Below are positions 1 through 10,844 of a stretch of 64,000 bases of DNA, one piece after another. Within the stretch, counting starts at the first letter, position 1, and each line of letters starts with the position of its first letter. The notes under the pieces are model-generated. The model saw only the letters and a list, made by a program, of their open reading frames with translations. It was not told the origin of the DNA and searched no databases. This DNA comes from Corallium rubrum. Lineage: Eukaryota; Cnidaria; Anthozoa; Scleralcyonacea; Coralliidae. Location of the stretch: NCBI GenBank assembly GCA_964035015.1, contig CAXIUP010000192.1, positions 447,501 to 511,500 of the forward strand. The letters are read 5' to 3'. Made by a program: the position numbers and the translations under genes.

Positions 1-36
1 CGCTAACGTAAATGCCCGGCCATATCTAACACTTAA

Positions 37-360
37 AATGTTAAAGTAACATCTTCTACAGGTGTTAGTTTCCATGGGTTGTTTTTGAGATATTTCAGTT
101 TGTTTGATACGTCAATGTCAAGTGTTGTGACATACACGTGGGGTGCATGAAGACTTATATAGCGGAGTACGTAGGTATATCCTTGATATGATCAAACAAC
201 ACTACTTGAAATCCTACATGTTTGCTGTTATCAAAGATAAGATAAAAGAAATATACACTTTCCCGTTAAAGTTATTACGCACGTGTAGGTCACAAAATTT
301 ACGTATCAAACAAACTAAAATATGTGACGAACGAAGTATGGAAACCAAAAACTGCAAAAA
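37..360. mobile_element. Foldback MITE-like repeat, copy 1
   Basis: The left part (GTTTGTTTGATACGTC near 100-118, ACACGTGG near 134) reappears inverted near 280-320 (CACGTGTAGGTCAC, ACGTATCAAACAAAC), giving an imperfect inverted repeat of about 100 bp per arm. A close copy lies at 1915-2275, a partial one near 4220-4275, and related sequence at 29240-29400 and 38246-38605. No coding capacity. Non-autonomous DNA element is inferred from structure only. Confidence 0.5.
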
Positions 361-479
361 GTAATAATCTGTCATATAGTTTGTGTATTTTTCCAAATAA
401 GGTAACCTCAATTTTCGAGTCATACGCACTTTTTGCTGACAGAAAAACAACAACAACAACAACGTAAACGACAACGTAA

Positions 480-766
<287 letters not shown>

Positions 767-904
767 AGTAGCAGCAAAGAAAATGGCGTCAGTGAAAGAA
801 AATATCTGAGAAAAAATCAATACAATTTTAATTAGCCGGACAATCTTTGAAAATTTAGTAACATTACAAAATAGGCGACGAGTTTTTCTTTCATCTTTTT
901 TTAG

Positions 905-976
905 GTGAAGCCGAAAACGGCGAACTCACTGAAGTGGCTATTATAGCTGGGTATGAAGACAATCTTCAAACCAAAG
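905..976 (+). CDS. Exon, 24-residue repeat family, copy 1
   Basis: 72-nt phase-1 symmetric exon between TTTTTTTAG and GTAACC. It reads EAENGELTEVAIIAGY then EDNLQTK, with the split Gly codon shared with neighbouring exons. It is almost identical to 3156-3227 and clearly paralogous to 3880, 10634 and 11503. The acidic frame is preferred because all five copies stay open in it and it matches the phase of downstream exons. Being symmetric, it could be skipped or included without frame change. It is the first recognised exon; earlier ones must lie upstream of the window. The function of the repeat is unknown. Confidence 0.75.
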
Positions 977-999
977 GTAACCAAATATTCTGTCGGGAA

Positions 1000-1914
1000 A
1001 GAAATTAAATATAAAGGTTTTTGCATCAAAGCCCGTTTAAAATAAAATAAAATAAAATAATCAAATACGTAATGGAAACTAGGGGAAAATCTTAAGAAAT
1101 ACATGGATTTAAAATGTCAATATAAATAGATGTCGAAAAGACTGATGTATAAAAAGTATGACAGGTGCATAAACATTTTATATTTCAAAAGTCACAAGCT
1201 AGAAATCCCTATTAGATTGGATAAAAAAGAACAAAACGCTTACTGCCTCCTGGATTAATCCTTCACACTCAGTATAAATCACATACAGATGGGCAAGTGG
1301 AAATCATTCAAATATAATGTTAAACAGTAAAAACACTGTAACCATTCGTATTAAAAGGCCGCTATCGTCGCCATTTCTACATCCAGGGTTTCATGTTCGA
1401 AATCTTTTGGCGAAGGATATAGCACTTCACATGCCTTTATCTTTAAATTCACTAATCCAGTAAATTTCCCTGCGTAAAAAACAAAGAAATTCAGTGCTAA
1501 AGTACATCCATCGTCCACTAGACACCGGTTACCAACGGCGGCCGTGTCAAAAACTGTAAAAAAGTTCTAGGGCGAGTTCCTTTTGCCCTTTTAAATCCGC
1601 CATTTTGTGGCGACAATTTTTTGACTGACAGGAGATAGGAGCCCGCATTCTAGGTATATTATTTCTATGGTGTTAAGACACAGGCAGACATTGCGACATT
1701 TAATAAGAAAAACCAATTGCTATAAACAATTGATAAAAATATTTTTGAATGATTTAGCTTTAACAAAATTTTATTATGTCACATACTCTTTGAATAGATT
1801 ACATATGAATAAATTCGCCGACTGGTGGACCATGACTTGTGGGGTCCGGTGCTATAAAATTGCATATGACAGGAAAATTAAGTTAGTTTTATTTGAAAAA
1901 ACGATTAAAATGAT
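1000..1914. other. Intron, no gene seen; left copy of a duplicated segment
   Basis: No exon with supported splice sites is visible. The part from about 1667 to 1920 (containing GACATTGCGACATTTAATAA in one form and GACTGGTGGACCATGACTTG) is repeated near 3970-4230, so the local duplications include intron sequence beyond the exon units. Confidence 0.6.
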
Positions 1915-2384
1915 AAAGTAACATCTTCTACTGGTGTTAGTTTCCATGCTTTGTTTTTGAGATATTTCAGTTTGTTTGATACGTCAATGTCAAATGTTGT
2001 GACATACACGTGGGGTGCATGAAGACTTATATAGCGGAGTACGTATGTATATCTTTGATATGATCAAACAAGACTACTTGAAATCCTGCATGTTTGGTGT
2101 TATTAGAGAAGCACATCCGTCCGCTTTTTACAAATTAATCTTCTTTTAATAAGATAAAAGAAATATAGGCTTTCCCGTTAAGTCATTATGCACGTGTAGG
2201 TCACCAAATTCACATATCAAACAAACTAAAATATGTGAAGAACGAAGTATTGAAACCAAAAACTGCAAAATGTGATACTCTGTCATGTAGTTTGTGTATT
2301 TTTCCGAATAAGGTAAACTTAATTTTCGTGTCATATGCACTTGCACTTTTTGCTGACGACTCCAACAACAAGAACAAGAACAAG

Positions 2385-3018
<634 letters not shown>

Positions 3019-3155
3019 GTAGCAGCAACGAAAATGGCGTCAATGAAAGAAAATATCTGAGAAAAAATCAATACAATTTTTATTAGCCAGACAACCTTTG
3101 AAAATTTAGCGACATTACAAAATAGGCGACGAGTTTTTGTTTCATCTCTTTTTAG

Positions 3156-3227
3156 GTGAGGCCGAAAACGGCGAACTCACTGAAGTCGCTATTATTGCTG
3201 GGTATGAAGACATTCTTCAAACGAAAG
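3156..3227 (+). CDS. Exon, 24-residue repeat family, copy 2
   Basis: 72-nt phase-1 exon between CTCTTTTTAG and GTAACC. It reads EAENGELTEVAIIAGY then EDILQTK, differing from the exon at 905 mainly by Asn to Ile near the end. It sits at the 3' end of the duplicated unit with the CAA array upstream. The very high similarity to copy 1 indicates recent tandem duplication. Function unknown; probably a repeat of the N-terminal tail of the large gene. Confidence 0.75.
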
Positions 3228-3499
3228 GTAACCAAATATTCTGTTAGAAAAGTAATGAAATATAAAGATTTTTGACGAATTACTGCTCGATTTCTGATAA
3301 TCAAAATTGCAGTTTTCTTTAATAAAATTCTCTTTTAGTAATATTGTTGGAATACATCATAAAACAGAGCGATACACCCGAATTTTTGAAATTTTCTAAT
3401 TTGACTTGTAGTGACAAGCATTATTGATTTCGTTATTTGTTACTATTTCAACGAATCACACCATGACGTCTTCAAGGAATTATATGAAGGCCTATCTAT

Positions 3500-3720
3500 G
3501 TATTATTAAGTAAAGAAAAACAATGAAAACAGCAATATCGACAGAATAACAGTACGAACAACAAGAACGTTAGCAACGACGATGACGAAGAAAATGACGA
3601 CAATGAAAGGAAATATGTAAAAAAATTAAATTTATACCATATTCATGAGCCAGGCAACTGTCAAAAATCCAGCTAAGTTAAAAAATAAGCGTGGAGTTTT
3701 TCTTTCATCTTAATTAACAT
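3500..3720 (+). pseudogene. Exon-less relic of a repeat unit
   Basis: Contains the degenerate triplet stretch (near 3540-3600), the GAAAGGAAATATGTAA flank and the intron tail (GCCAGGCAACTGTCAAAAAT to GTTTTTCTTTCATCTT) that precede each 24-residue exon. Where the acceptor and exon should follow, the sequence is TAATTAACATCAGTAGC and has no exon. A second diverged copy of the same flanks continues to the intact exon at 3880. Most likely a unit that lost its exon. Confidence 0.55.
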
Positions 3721-3879
3721 CAGTAGCAAGAAGGATGAGGACGACAACGATGAAAATGGTGACAGTAAAATAAATTGTCAATTAAATAAAATGAGACAGT
3801 ATAGTTTAGCTAGACAACATTTGAAAATTTATCGCATCACGAGATAAGTGACAAGTTTTTCTTTTAACATTATTTTTAG

Positions 3880-3951
3880 ATCACACCACAAACAGCAGCG
3901 TCAATCAAGCAGATCTCCTAAGTGGCCATGATGGCAATCTTGAAACCAGAG
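3880..3951 (+). CDS. Exon, 24-residue repeat family, copy 3
   Basis: 72-nt phase-1 exon after ATTATTTTTAG and before GTAATT. It reads DHTTNSSVNQADLLSG then HDGNLETR. It aligns without gaps to copies 1, 2, 4 and 5: position 1 Asp or Gly, Asn at 5, Gly near 16, and the NL-[QE]-T ending. It is more diverged than copies 1 and 2, so it is an older duplicate. Its upstream intron carries the same kind of flank as the other copies. Confidence 0.75.
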
Positions 3952-3969
3952 GTAATTTAACGCTTAGTG

Positions 3970-4275
3970 TTAAGCACATGCATGGAGACAGTGCGACATT
4001 TATTAAGAAAAACCTATTGCTATAAAAATATTTTGCTAACTATTGATTAAAATATTTTTGAATGATTTAGCTTTAACAAAATTTTGTTATGTCAAATACT
4101 CTTTGAATACATCATGAATAAATTCGCCGACTGGTGGAGCATGACTTGTTGGGTCCGGTGCTATAAAATTGCATATGACAAGAAAACTAAGTTAGATTTA
4201 TTGGAAAAAACGATTAAAATGATAGAGTAACATCTTCAGTTACAGGTGTTAGTTTCCATGCTTTGTTTTTGAGAT
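3970..4275. repeat. Duplicate of 1667-1990
   Basis: Direct repeat of intron sequence seen at 1667-1990, including the CTGGTGGAGCATGACTTGTT region and the ACATCTTC...GGTGTTAGTTTCC start of the foldback MITE. It breaks off into a TATC/TA microsatellite at about 4290. Confidence 0.75.
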
Positions 4276-4289
4276 ATTTATATTCTGGC

Positions 4290-4336
4290 AATATCTATAT
4301 CTATCTATCTATATATATATATATATATATATATAT
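4290..4336. repeat. TATC/TA microsatellite
   Basis: ATCTATCTATCTATATATAT run directly abutting the palindrome that begins at 4337. Simple-sequence DNA with no other content. Confidence 0.9.
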
Positions 4337-4451
4337 TCGCTTACCTCAAAAGTCTGCAACAGGCTGTTTCATCTAAAAAAGAATCTTCAGAATCTGCCTG
4401 AAGATTCTTTTTTAGATGAAACAGCCTGTTGCAGACTTTTGAGGTAAGCGA
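4337..4451. repeat. Perfect 54-bp palindrome with 7-nt loop
   Basis: Left arm 4337-4390 is the exact reverse complement of right arm 4398-4451; the loop is AATCTGC. Such identity means either very recent formation or continuing correction. The right arm begins CTGAAGA, followed by GAAACAGCCTGTT, which resembles a degenerate hammerhead core (see findings). The next two segments are also inverted repeats, so three hairpins lie in a row. Confidence 0.9.
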
Positions 4452-4458
4452 AAATCTA

Positions 4459-4631
4459 TATTTGCTCTAACTATATGTTATCGAGCACTCTGAGAGTTTC
4501 GTAGACCAAAACCCACACGTATATATATACAAGTGTGTTGATAGTAACTATCAGGTTCAAAATCATATGGAAATATAGTGCTCAATGCGTATACGCAGAG
4601 CGGTATATATATATCTATATCTATATATATA

Positions 4632-4666
<35 letters not shown>

Positions 4667-4729
4667 GTGTGGGTTTTGGTCTACGAAACGCAAAGAGTGC
4701 TCGATAACATATAGTTAGAGCAAATATTA
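4459..4729. repeat. Inverted repeat enclosing TA microsatellites
   Basis: Arms at 4459-4526 and 4660-4729 (GTGCTCGATAACATATAGTT and its complement; GGGTTTTGGTCTACGAAAC and its complement). The interior contains ATCAGGTTCAAAATCATATG, whose inverted form occurs near 16310-16330 next to another microsatellite, so this is a dispersed repeat family prone to simple-repeat expansion. Confidence 0.8.
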
Positions 4730-4756
4730 TATATATGTATATATGTATATGTATAT

Positions 4757-4814
<58 letters not shown>

Positions 4815-4829
4815 ACATACATATATATG

Positions 4830-4878
<49 letters not shown>

Positions 4879-4898
4879 TATATATGTATATATAGTGT
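4727..4898. repeat. (TA)n/(TATG)n microsatellite
   Basis: About 170 bp of TA and ATATGT units. The Tyr/Ile reading frames across it are artefacts. Confidence 0.95.
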
Positions 4899-5052
4899 AT
4901 AGTTCAAGTATCTTTGTTACCTGTAACTTTTTAAAATGTTCAAAATGTTCTCGCCATCGTTCGTCTATAATACCTGTTAGGAGTGGACAATGGTGAGAAC
5001 ATTTTGAACGTTTTCAAAAGTTACTGCTAACACAAATACTTGAACTATACAT
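4893..5052. repeat. Inverted repeat, third hairpin of the cluster
   Basis: Arms at about 4893-4955 and 4985-5052 (TATAGTTCAAGTAT...TGTT; AAATGTTCAAAATGTTCTC with its complement GAGAACATTTTGAACGTTTT). Related flanking sequence (ACATACGTAC...TTTCAACA) recurs at 52540-52580. No coding content. From here to 5616 nothing else is recognised. Confidence 0.75.
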
Positions 5053-5616
5053 TAAATGAGAGCTTATAAAATTTATAAGAACATACGTACACGATGCATT
5101 TCAACAGTGTGTAGTTCCGAAGTTGTTAGCGATCTTTTGCCATAAATAAATGTGGTGGGATAATCGAGAATTGTAAAACATTAGTACAGGACTTTCTTGC
5201 CGAGGACTTTTACCCGGAGTATCAGCGTACTGAAGTTTAGATGCCTCCTGCTCAGAGTTTAATTTCAAAAAAATCGTTTTTCAAATTAAACTACGTATTT
5301 AAATATTATTTATACATGTAGATAACAATATAAAGATAATTAAAATGGTACAAGAAGACCAAGAGTAATTTAGTACAGGGGGCCCGAGGGTAGCAAGGAA
5401 CGAAGGGACTAAATTTCCGGGAGCACTTACTTACTTTCAAAATGGCCGACTGGCGCACGCGTATAAAAATAATGGGACACTTTTCCTCGCGAGTTGGACT
5501 TCTGGTTAATTAATCTTGATTTTGTTGCTCAGGCCCGCGTTAATTATACAGTTAATTATAGTTTGAAATCCCTAAACTCATGATATGAATAATTTAACAT
5601 ATTTCTTTCCAGTTAA

Positions 5617-5793
5617 GCCTGGTTTTCATATATCGCAATTCATCAGCGATGTTATCATGGAGCACTGTCGGTGATCAATGAAGGAGAAAATGCTTTCCGA
5701 TAAACAAAGCATTTTACTCATCAATGATCACTGACAATGGGGCCAGGAAAACATCGCCGATGAATTGCGATATTACGATATATGAAAACCAGG
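5617..5793. mobile_element. MITE with CCTGGTTTTCATAT ends, next to TTAA
   Basis: Terminal inverted repeats GCCTGGTTTTCATATATCGC and its complement enclose about 177 bp. The left end abuts TTAA. A relative with the same ends is at 6522-6630 and one with a clean TTAA duplication at 58165-58335. A TTAA target suggests piggyBac-type mobilisation, which is inferred. Confidence 0.75.
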
Positions 5794-6007
5794 GGCCGAT
5801 TACATGAGCCGGGCTGACTCGTGTCACGAAATTCTTTTCTCGGCCGCAAAAGGAGATTTTAATCGTCGTTAGGATTCGTTTACATCTAAACTAAACCAAT
5901 TCTTCTTTGTAAATTTAGTTTATGCGAGTTTCAAGATCACAGTACGATCCTAATCAATCGCGTGCGCCGGGCTAGCCTGGTTAACCGGGGTCATGTAAAC
6001 AGCCCCT
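5792..6007. mobile_element. MITE abutting the previous one
   Basis: Ends GGGGCCGATTACATGAGCC and, inverted, GGTCATGTAAACAGCCCC give roughly 20-bp imperfect terminal repeats around a 216-bp body. The subterminal GCCGGGC/GCCTGG motifs resemble those in the elements at 6009 and 57771. Confidence 0.65.
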
Positions 6008-6008
6008 T

Positions 6009-6520
6009 AGGGGGTGTTCATATGATCCCGTTTACCGGGCTGGCCCGCTTAGTGGGGATCTCGCCTCGTAGTTATTTTCCTATAAAAATTTGCTTTGCGT
6101 TCATATGAGAAAGCGGGCTGGCCCGCTTACCGAGATCTCGGCAGCGTGTGCCGAGATCATAAGTAGGCGGGATGAAATTTTCCCATATGAACACATCGTC
6201 CCGCTTACCGGGATGAAGTCATTAAGGACAAAAGTTAGTTCTTTCTTATGGAATTAAGGATAGTTGAAGATTTTATTGTTTATTGGCATATAAATCACAA
6301 TTGTATAATAAAAGGATTGATTATGAAGCATACAAACATGTGCAATACGACAAAATTGCGATCTTTGATGCCTGATGTCTAGTCACGGATCATCAGACAA
6401 GATAATTTTAGTCATGATTTCTCCTCGATAGGCGGGATGAAAACTACCATATGAACACAAAACAGACTTCGTTTTGCTTACCGGGCCATCCCGCTTACCG
6501 GGATCATATGAACACCCCCT
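6009..6520. mobile_element. MITE with AGGGGGTGTTCATATGATCC ends
   Basis: Terminal repeat GGGGGTGTTCATATGATCCC at 6010 is matched by GGGATCATATGAACACCCCC at the right end, about 24 bp with TTA/TAA flanks. The subterminal CCCGCTTACCGGGA motifs are repeated in both orientations. No open reading frame. It sits directly between two other MITEs. Confidence 0.8.
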
Positions 6521-6521
6521 A

Positions 6522-6630
6522 AGCCTGGTTTTCATATATCGCAATTCATCGGCGATGTTTACTCATCAATGACCACTGACAATGGGGTGAGGAAAACATC
6601 GCCGATGAATTGCGATATATAAAAACCAGG
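6522..6630. mobile_element. Short MITE, same family as 5617
   Basis: Ends AGCCTGGTTTTCATATATCG and its near-complement TATATAAAAACCAGG. Internally shortened to about 110 bp relative to the copy at 5617. Begins where the previous element ends. Confidence 0.75.
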
Positions 6631-6740
6631 TGTTATGCTCCTACGATTAGAAGTATCTTAATTTCCCAGGTGTATAAGACCGTGTGTTTGACGCATCTGT
6701 GGGTTCAGCGAAGTGCTTAGGGTTTTCAAACTACTACAAT

Positions 6741-6905
6741 AGATCGTTTTCACTCACGTGATCGGTTGCCCCATTCGGGTGGTGAAACAATACGAAATAT
6801 TTGAATAAGAAAGAGCTAATTCCCATACCGTACACCAATATGGCCGCCATTTCATTGTTTTGGTACATCAATATGGCCGCCATGACGTCAGATGAAAACG
6901 ATCTA
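6741..6905. mobile_element. MITE with AGATCGTTTTCA ends
   Basis: Terminal repeats AGATCGTTTTCA and TGAAAACGATCT. The body carries two copies of CAATATGGCCGCCAT. A close relative occupies 59090-59250, where it is nested inside other elements. Confidence 0.75.
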
Positions 6906-7027
6906 TAGGTTGTTTTCTATGGGTTCAGTTTTTTTGATTGTATATTTAGTGGTCAATGCTCCAATTTCATTGGTTCTTCGTACACAAAGGGAACAGAATT
7001 TCGTTCGAATTTAAGCATATTTAGACC

Positions 7028-9250
7028 TAGGGGCGGATCCAGCCTAAAATCTGACCGTGGCCCACAATCTAGGGGGGTCCGGGGGCATCCCCCCCCGGAA
7101 AATTTCGAAAATTAGAGTCTCTGAAAACGCATTTCCTGCATTTTGAGAGAGATCTAGAGTCATTGTAGGATCGTTTTATACATGTTTTTCACCGAGATCT
7201 TTGTATAAATTTTACTCAAATCAAAATTTTTCTTTTCCCTTTAAGTTCAAGCCAAGATCTTCTAATTATTCAATAAAATGTTTAGGAGTAATTGATCCAA
7301 TATGAATCGTAATGTATGTTTAACGAGTTTTGTGTGACATATAAACTAACCAGTCAAGCAGCTGGGTATCCTTTGGCCATTATTTAGAATTCTATTGAGT
7401 ATTCTGTCTAATGCCAGCCAATTTTTACTTGAAACAAGAATAATCAAAGCAACCCTGCTAGTGTAATATTAATATTAACAATTTATAGGTATCAGCTAGC
7501 ATTTGTCAGACTCCAGATCAGGAAATGGAGTCCCTTTACGTTTTATACTGCCTTTCGGACTCTAGTTTCCCTCGATAAAGCGAGAATAACAACAATGGAG
7601 TTGATGAGAGCCAGAAGATGTAAACTGAGTTAGTAAATAGATTCGTAAATATCGTCGCTCTATACAGTCTGTAAGCTAATAATATAAATAATAGTTCGAA
7701 ACGTCAAACGATTAAGAGTGTTAAATCCCGCGACTGACAAGTCTCCGACTCTTGCAGATAATATTTCAAAGTTGAACCATGATAGAAATGCTGTGTTTCA
7801 GTCGATGAGAATTATATTAATAAGTATAGGTAATCATATGATAGCGAGTGCAATTAATGATTTTACACTACGAGTGATATTTGAAAATTGATCCAAAATT
7901 GCACGAGCCGTAGGCAAGTGCAATTTGGCTCAATTTTCAAATATCACGAGTAGCCTAGTGTAAAATCATTAATTGCATGAGCAAAATCATATGATTACTT
8001 GTTTATTATATGCATGACAAAATTACGATATCTAAAAATTTTGTCTTAATTTGAATGTTTATTGGCCATACAACCACAGACAATCTTAAAACGTTATTCA
8101 AAGCAGTGAATTAATTTTTCTTTCTGGCAACTAACTATAAGTAATCACAAACTTCAAAACCAATTTACAATTACCTGAAGTGTCAATCCTTGTACGCTTC
8201 GTAGTAATTCGCGCGTTTGAAAACATCTTGTTTCGTTACAACTGGACAACAAACAGTTTCACTTATGGTGAGCAGATGTTACCTGTATTGATCTTCAAAT
8301 ATTTACATGAAATTTTCAGTTGAAAGTGTTCCACAAGTCGTTGGAAAAGTCAAAATCTTTCAATTTGAAAATACGCCGCCATTTTGAATTTTATTTTTTA
8401 CCACTGTTACCATGGTAACATTAATTTGCACTCCGGAGAGTGCAATTAACGATATAATTGCACTCCTCTTAGCCAATCAGATTGCAGTAATTTTGTCATG
8501 CATATAATAAATATAGTAACTAGCGTCTGACGATCAACAATTTTAGTAGAGAGGAACTCGTACTATAAATAAAGAAACCAAACAAACCAACATCTCTTCC
8601 TTAATTTTCTTGTGAACTTACCATCTAGTATTTCGACTACCTGTCACAGGCACAATCATTGTCCCTCCATACGCGCAGCCATTCTTTAATATCATTCTGA
8701 AGAACTCCGGTCAAGACAGACTGACGTGCACTACCGACTACCGGAGCCGACGATTTGATTGCATTATTTCGCAATAAAATTGTAACAAGATATGGCAAGG
8801 GTGGCTGACCGTGGCTCCCGCCAAATTCAACCACTCTATTCTGGCTCTCTGATTGGTTTGCACCCCTTAATAGTCCGCTGACCGTGGCTGAATTTAGCAG
8901 ATCGCTCCGCTGACCATGGCTGAATTTAGCAGAAGTGTTCTCCAATTTCTTCAGCGAATTCGTAGCACGTTCGGTAACTTTTTCGGCCACTCTCGCCACA
9001 TTCTCGGACTTGTAACTACCTGAGACCGATTGCGGTGCAACTGATTGTCAAAGATGCGAAAATCCGCTGCTATTTTGACAATTGGTTTAGTACTTTTACG
9101 GTGACTAATGTCGTTCTTACGTCAACTATCCTTTTGTTATTAATACTTTTTTTTATTTTTGAAATATCAATTATATTATTTAATTTGGAATAATTAGGAA
9201 AATCTGACCGTGGCTCAAGCCACGCTCGCACCCCTCTAGATCCGCCCCTG
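7028..9250. mobile_element. hAT-like non-autonomous element, 2.2 kb
   Basis: Ends TAGGGGCGGATCCAG (left) and, inverted, CAGGGGCGGATCTAG (right) match the CAGGGG termini typical of hAT elements. Both subterminal regions contain AAAATCTGACCGTGGC. No 8-bp target duplication is recognised (TTTAGACC versus CTCTTGCA), so one end may have been rearranged. The interior holds a second element (7845-8515) and a 120-codon minus-strand ORF at 8637-8999 that I cannot assign and that repeats GACCGTGGCTGAATTTAGCAG internally. No transposase is seen. Confidence 0.6.
7845..8515. mobile_element. Element nested in the hAT-like repeat
   Basis: TATTATATGCATGACAAAAT near 8005 is inverted at 8498-8515 (TTTTGTCATGCATATAATAA). 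To the left, a long inverted repeat is formed by arms at about 7850-7905 and 7925-7995 (AATTAATGATTTTACACTA and complement). GTGCAATTAA motifs recur near 8450. Non-coding. Confidence 0.6.
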
Positions 9251-9581
9251 CTCTTGCACTTGACACATCAAGGACAACGTCAAGGTCCCGACGTTCAACA
9301 GAGCGAGTTATAGTTATGCTACCATTTATATTAAATGTTGAAATTTTTTTAGTAAAATTACGATTATTTTTATGAGGTGTACATGTGAATGTGATGCGAG
9401 TGTTGACTAATGTTTAAGATCAACCGAGGCTACTTTATTTGAGTAGAGTTAAAAATTTTAATAGTTTGGCAAAGTATTTCGTCGCTTAACACTTTGAAGA
9501 CTGACGACGAGTGTTTAAAGTTTATTCTGGCTAACGCCAGGGCCTCAACGTGTTAATACAAATTACGCTCTTAAAGTACCT

Positions 9582-10080
9582 ATCACCTCTGTGAGGTTTT
9601 TAGATGATTGTTATCTTTGAATCATCCTGAGAAAAAATGCATTATACCTTCATCGCCTAAAATTTCATCTTCGTATGCATTTTTGCTGTCAAACTACGGG
9701 ATTGTGAGCCTTTTTTGAAACCCGACCGGGAGAAAGAAATGACCGGAAATGACACCTACCCAGGGTCATGCGAAAAACATATCAAAGTGATTCAGCATAG
9801 AAAGGCAATGGAAGTTCAGGGAATCAAGTGGGTTTTCAAAGTTATAGAGAAACGACATAGCCACACTGTGTTTTTAACATTGAGAACACTGTTTTCTCGG
9901 ATCGCGTGACCCTGGGTATCATTTCCCGTCATTTCTCTCTCTCGGTCGTGTTTCAAAAAAGGCTCAAAATTCTGTAGTTTGAGCCCAAAAATACATACGA
10001 AGATGAAATTTTAGGTAATAAAGATATATTTCATTTTTTCTTGGGCTGATGCAAAGATTACAAAATCTCACAGAGGTGAT
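9582..10080. mobile_element. Foldback element of about 500 bp
   Basis: Arms of about 180 bp: TCACCTCTGTGAGGTTTT at the left end pairs with ATCTCACAGAGGTGA at the right, and GACCGGGAGAAAGAAATGAC near 9723 pairs with GTCATTTCTCTCTCTCGGTC near 9930. It ends only about 24 bp upstream of the candidate exon at 10104, so its insertion may have damaged that exon's intron. The short ORF at 9715 is not considered real. Confidence 0.75.
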
Positions 10081-10103
10081 TAAAAAATGCCATTGTATTT
10101 TAG

Positions 10104-10167
10104 GTTCCTTACAGTTCAAGCGAAGCGGAAAGTGAGGAGTTTGAGTACGGCGCGTTTCATTGCCCAG
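10104..10167 (+). pseudogene. Candidate acidic exon with a phase conflict
   Basis: Between ATTGTATTTTAG and GTAAGA lies a 64-nt open stretch reading VPYSSSEAESEEFEYGAFHCP. It leaves in phase 1 like its neighbours but would have to enter in phase 0; entering in phase 1 gives a stop at TGA. It resembles the exon at 20273 (PESDSEQWDFIESE). A decayed exon, or one whose acceptor was lost when the foldback at 9582-10080 inserted, is the likeliest reading. It is not counted in the 1077-residue model. Confidence 0.4.
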
Positions 10168-10307
10168 GTAAGAAATCTGTATTCTTTTCTATTTTAAGAG
10201 TTGTTTCAAACAGGGAAAAAATTATATAATTTCTTTTGCTTTATAACCGTTACTTTAAACACACTTTAGCAACAATGATACTTAAAAACGAGACAGATTT
10301 AGGTAAT

Positions 10308-10520
10308 AACAACAATAATAACAACAACAACAGCAGCAGCAACAACAACAACAACAACAACAACAACAGCAACAATAACAATAACAATAACAATAACAAT
10401 AACAATAACAATAACAATAACAATAACAATAACAATAACAACAATAACAATAACAATAACAATAACAATAACAATAACAATATCAACAATACTGTTAACA
10501 ACAATAACAACTTATAACAA
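10308..10520. repeat. (AAC)/(AACAAT) microsatellite
   Basis: About 200 bp of AACAAT hexamers with AAC and CAG stretches, upstream of the 24-residue exon at 10634. This is the third intact unit in which an AAC-type array precedes an exon of this family. Poly-Asn and poly-Leu ORFs are artefacts. Confidence 0.95.
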
Positions 10521-10633
10521 CAATAACAATTGTATAAAAAGAAAAATAAGACGGCATACTTTATGTAGACGGATTTTTGAAATTTACATACTTTACAAAA
10601 TAACGCATAAGTTTCTTTGTTCTTTATTTTTAG

Positions 10634-10705
10634 ATCAGATTGAAAACAGCCGGGCCAGCCAAGCTGGAGCGTTAATTGGCCATGAGAGCAATCTTCAAAC
10701 AGGAG
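10634..10705 (+). CDS. Exon, 24-residue repeat family, copy 4
   Basis: 72-nt phase-1 exon after TCTTTATTTTTAG and before GTGACT. It reads DQIENSRASQAGALIG then HESNLQTG. The intron just upstream keeps the family flank (ACTTTACAAAATAACGCATAAGTTT). Closest relatives are copy 5 (DQTESSGVSQ) and copy 3 (DHTTNSSVNQ). The donor is GTGACT rather than GTAACC. Confidence 0.75.
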
Positions 10706-10844
10706 GTGACTAAATATTGTATTAAAAAATAAGTGAAAAAAAAAGAAACGATTTTGCCTAATTGCTGCTCGATTTTTGAAAATTTTGTTAAACAGAATTC
10801 TCAGATTTTAACCATTTACTGTTCAATTTAAAAAAATCCATATT

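Noticed and set aside
8637-8999. 120-codon minus-strand ORF in the hAT-like element as a transposase
   Set aside because: It shows no hAT, RNase H-like or zinc-finger motif and contains repeated element sequence.
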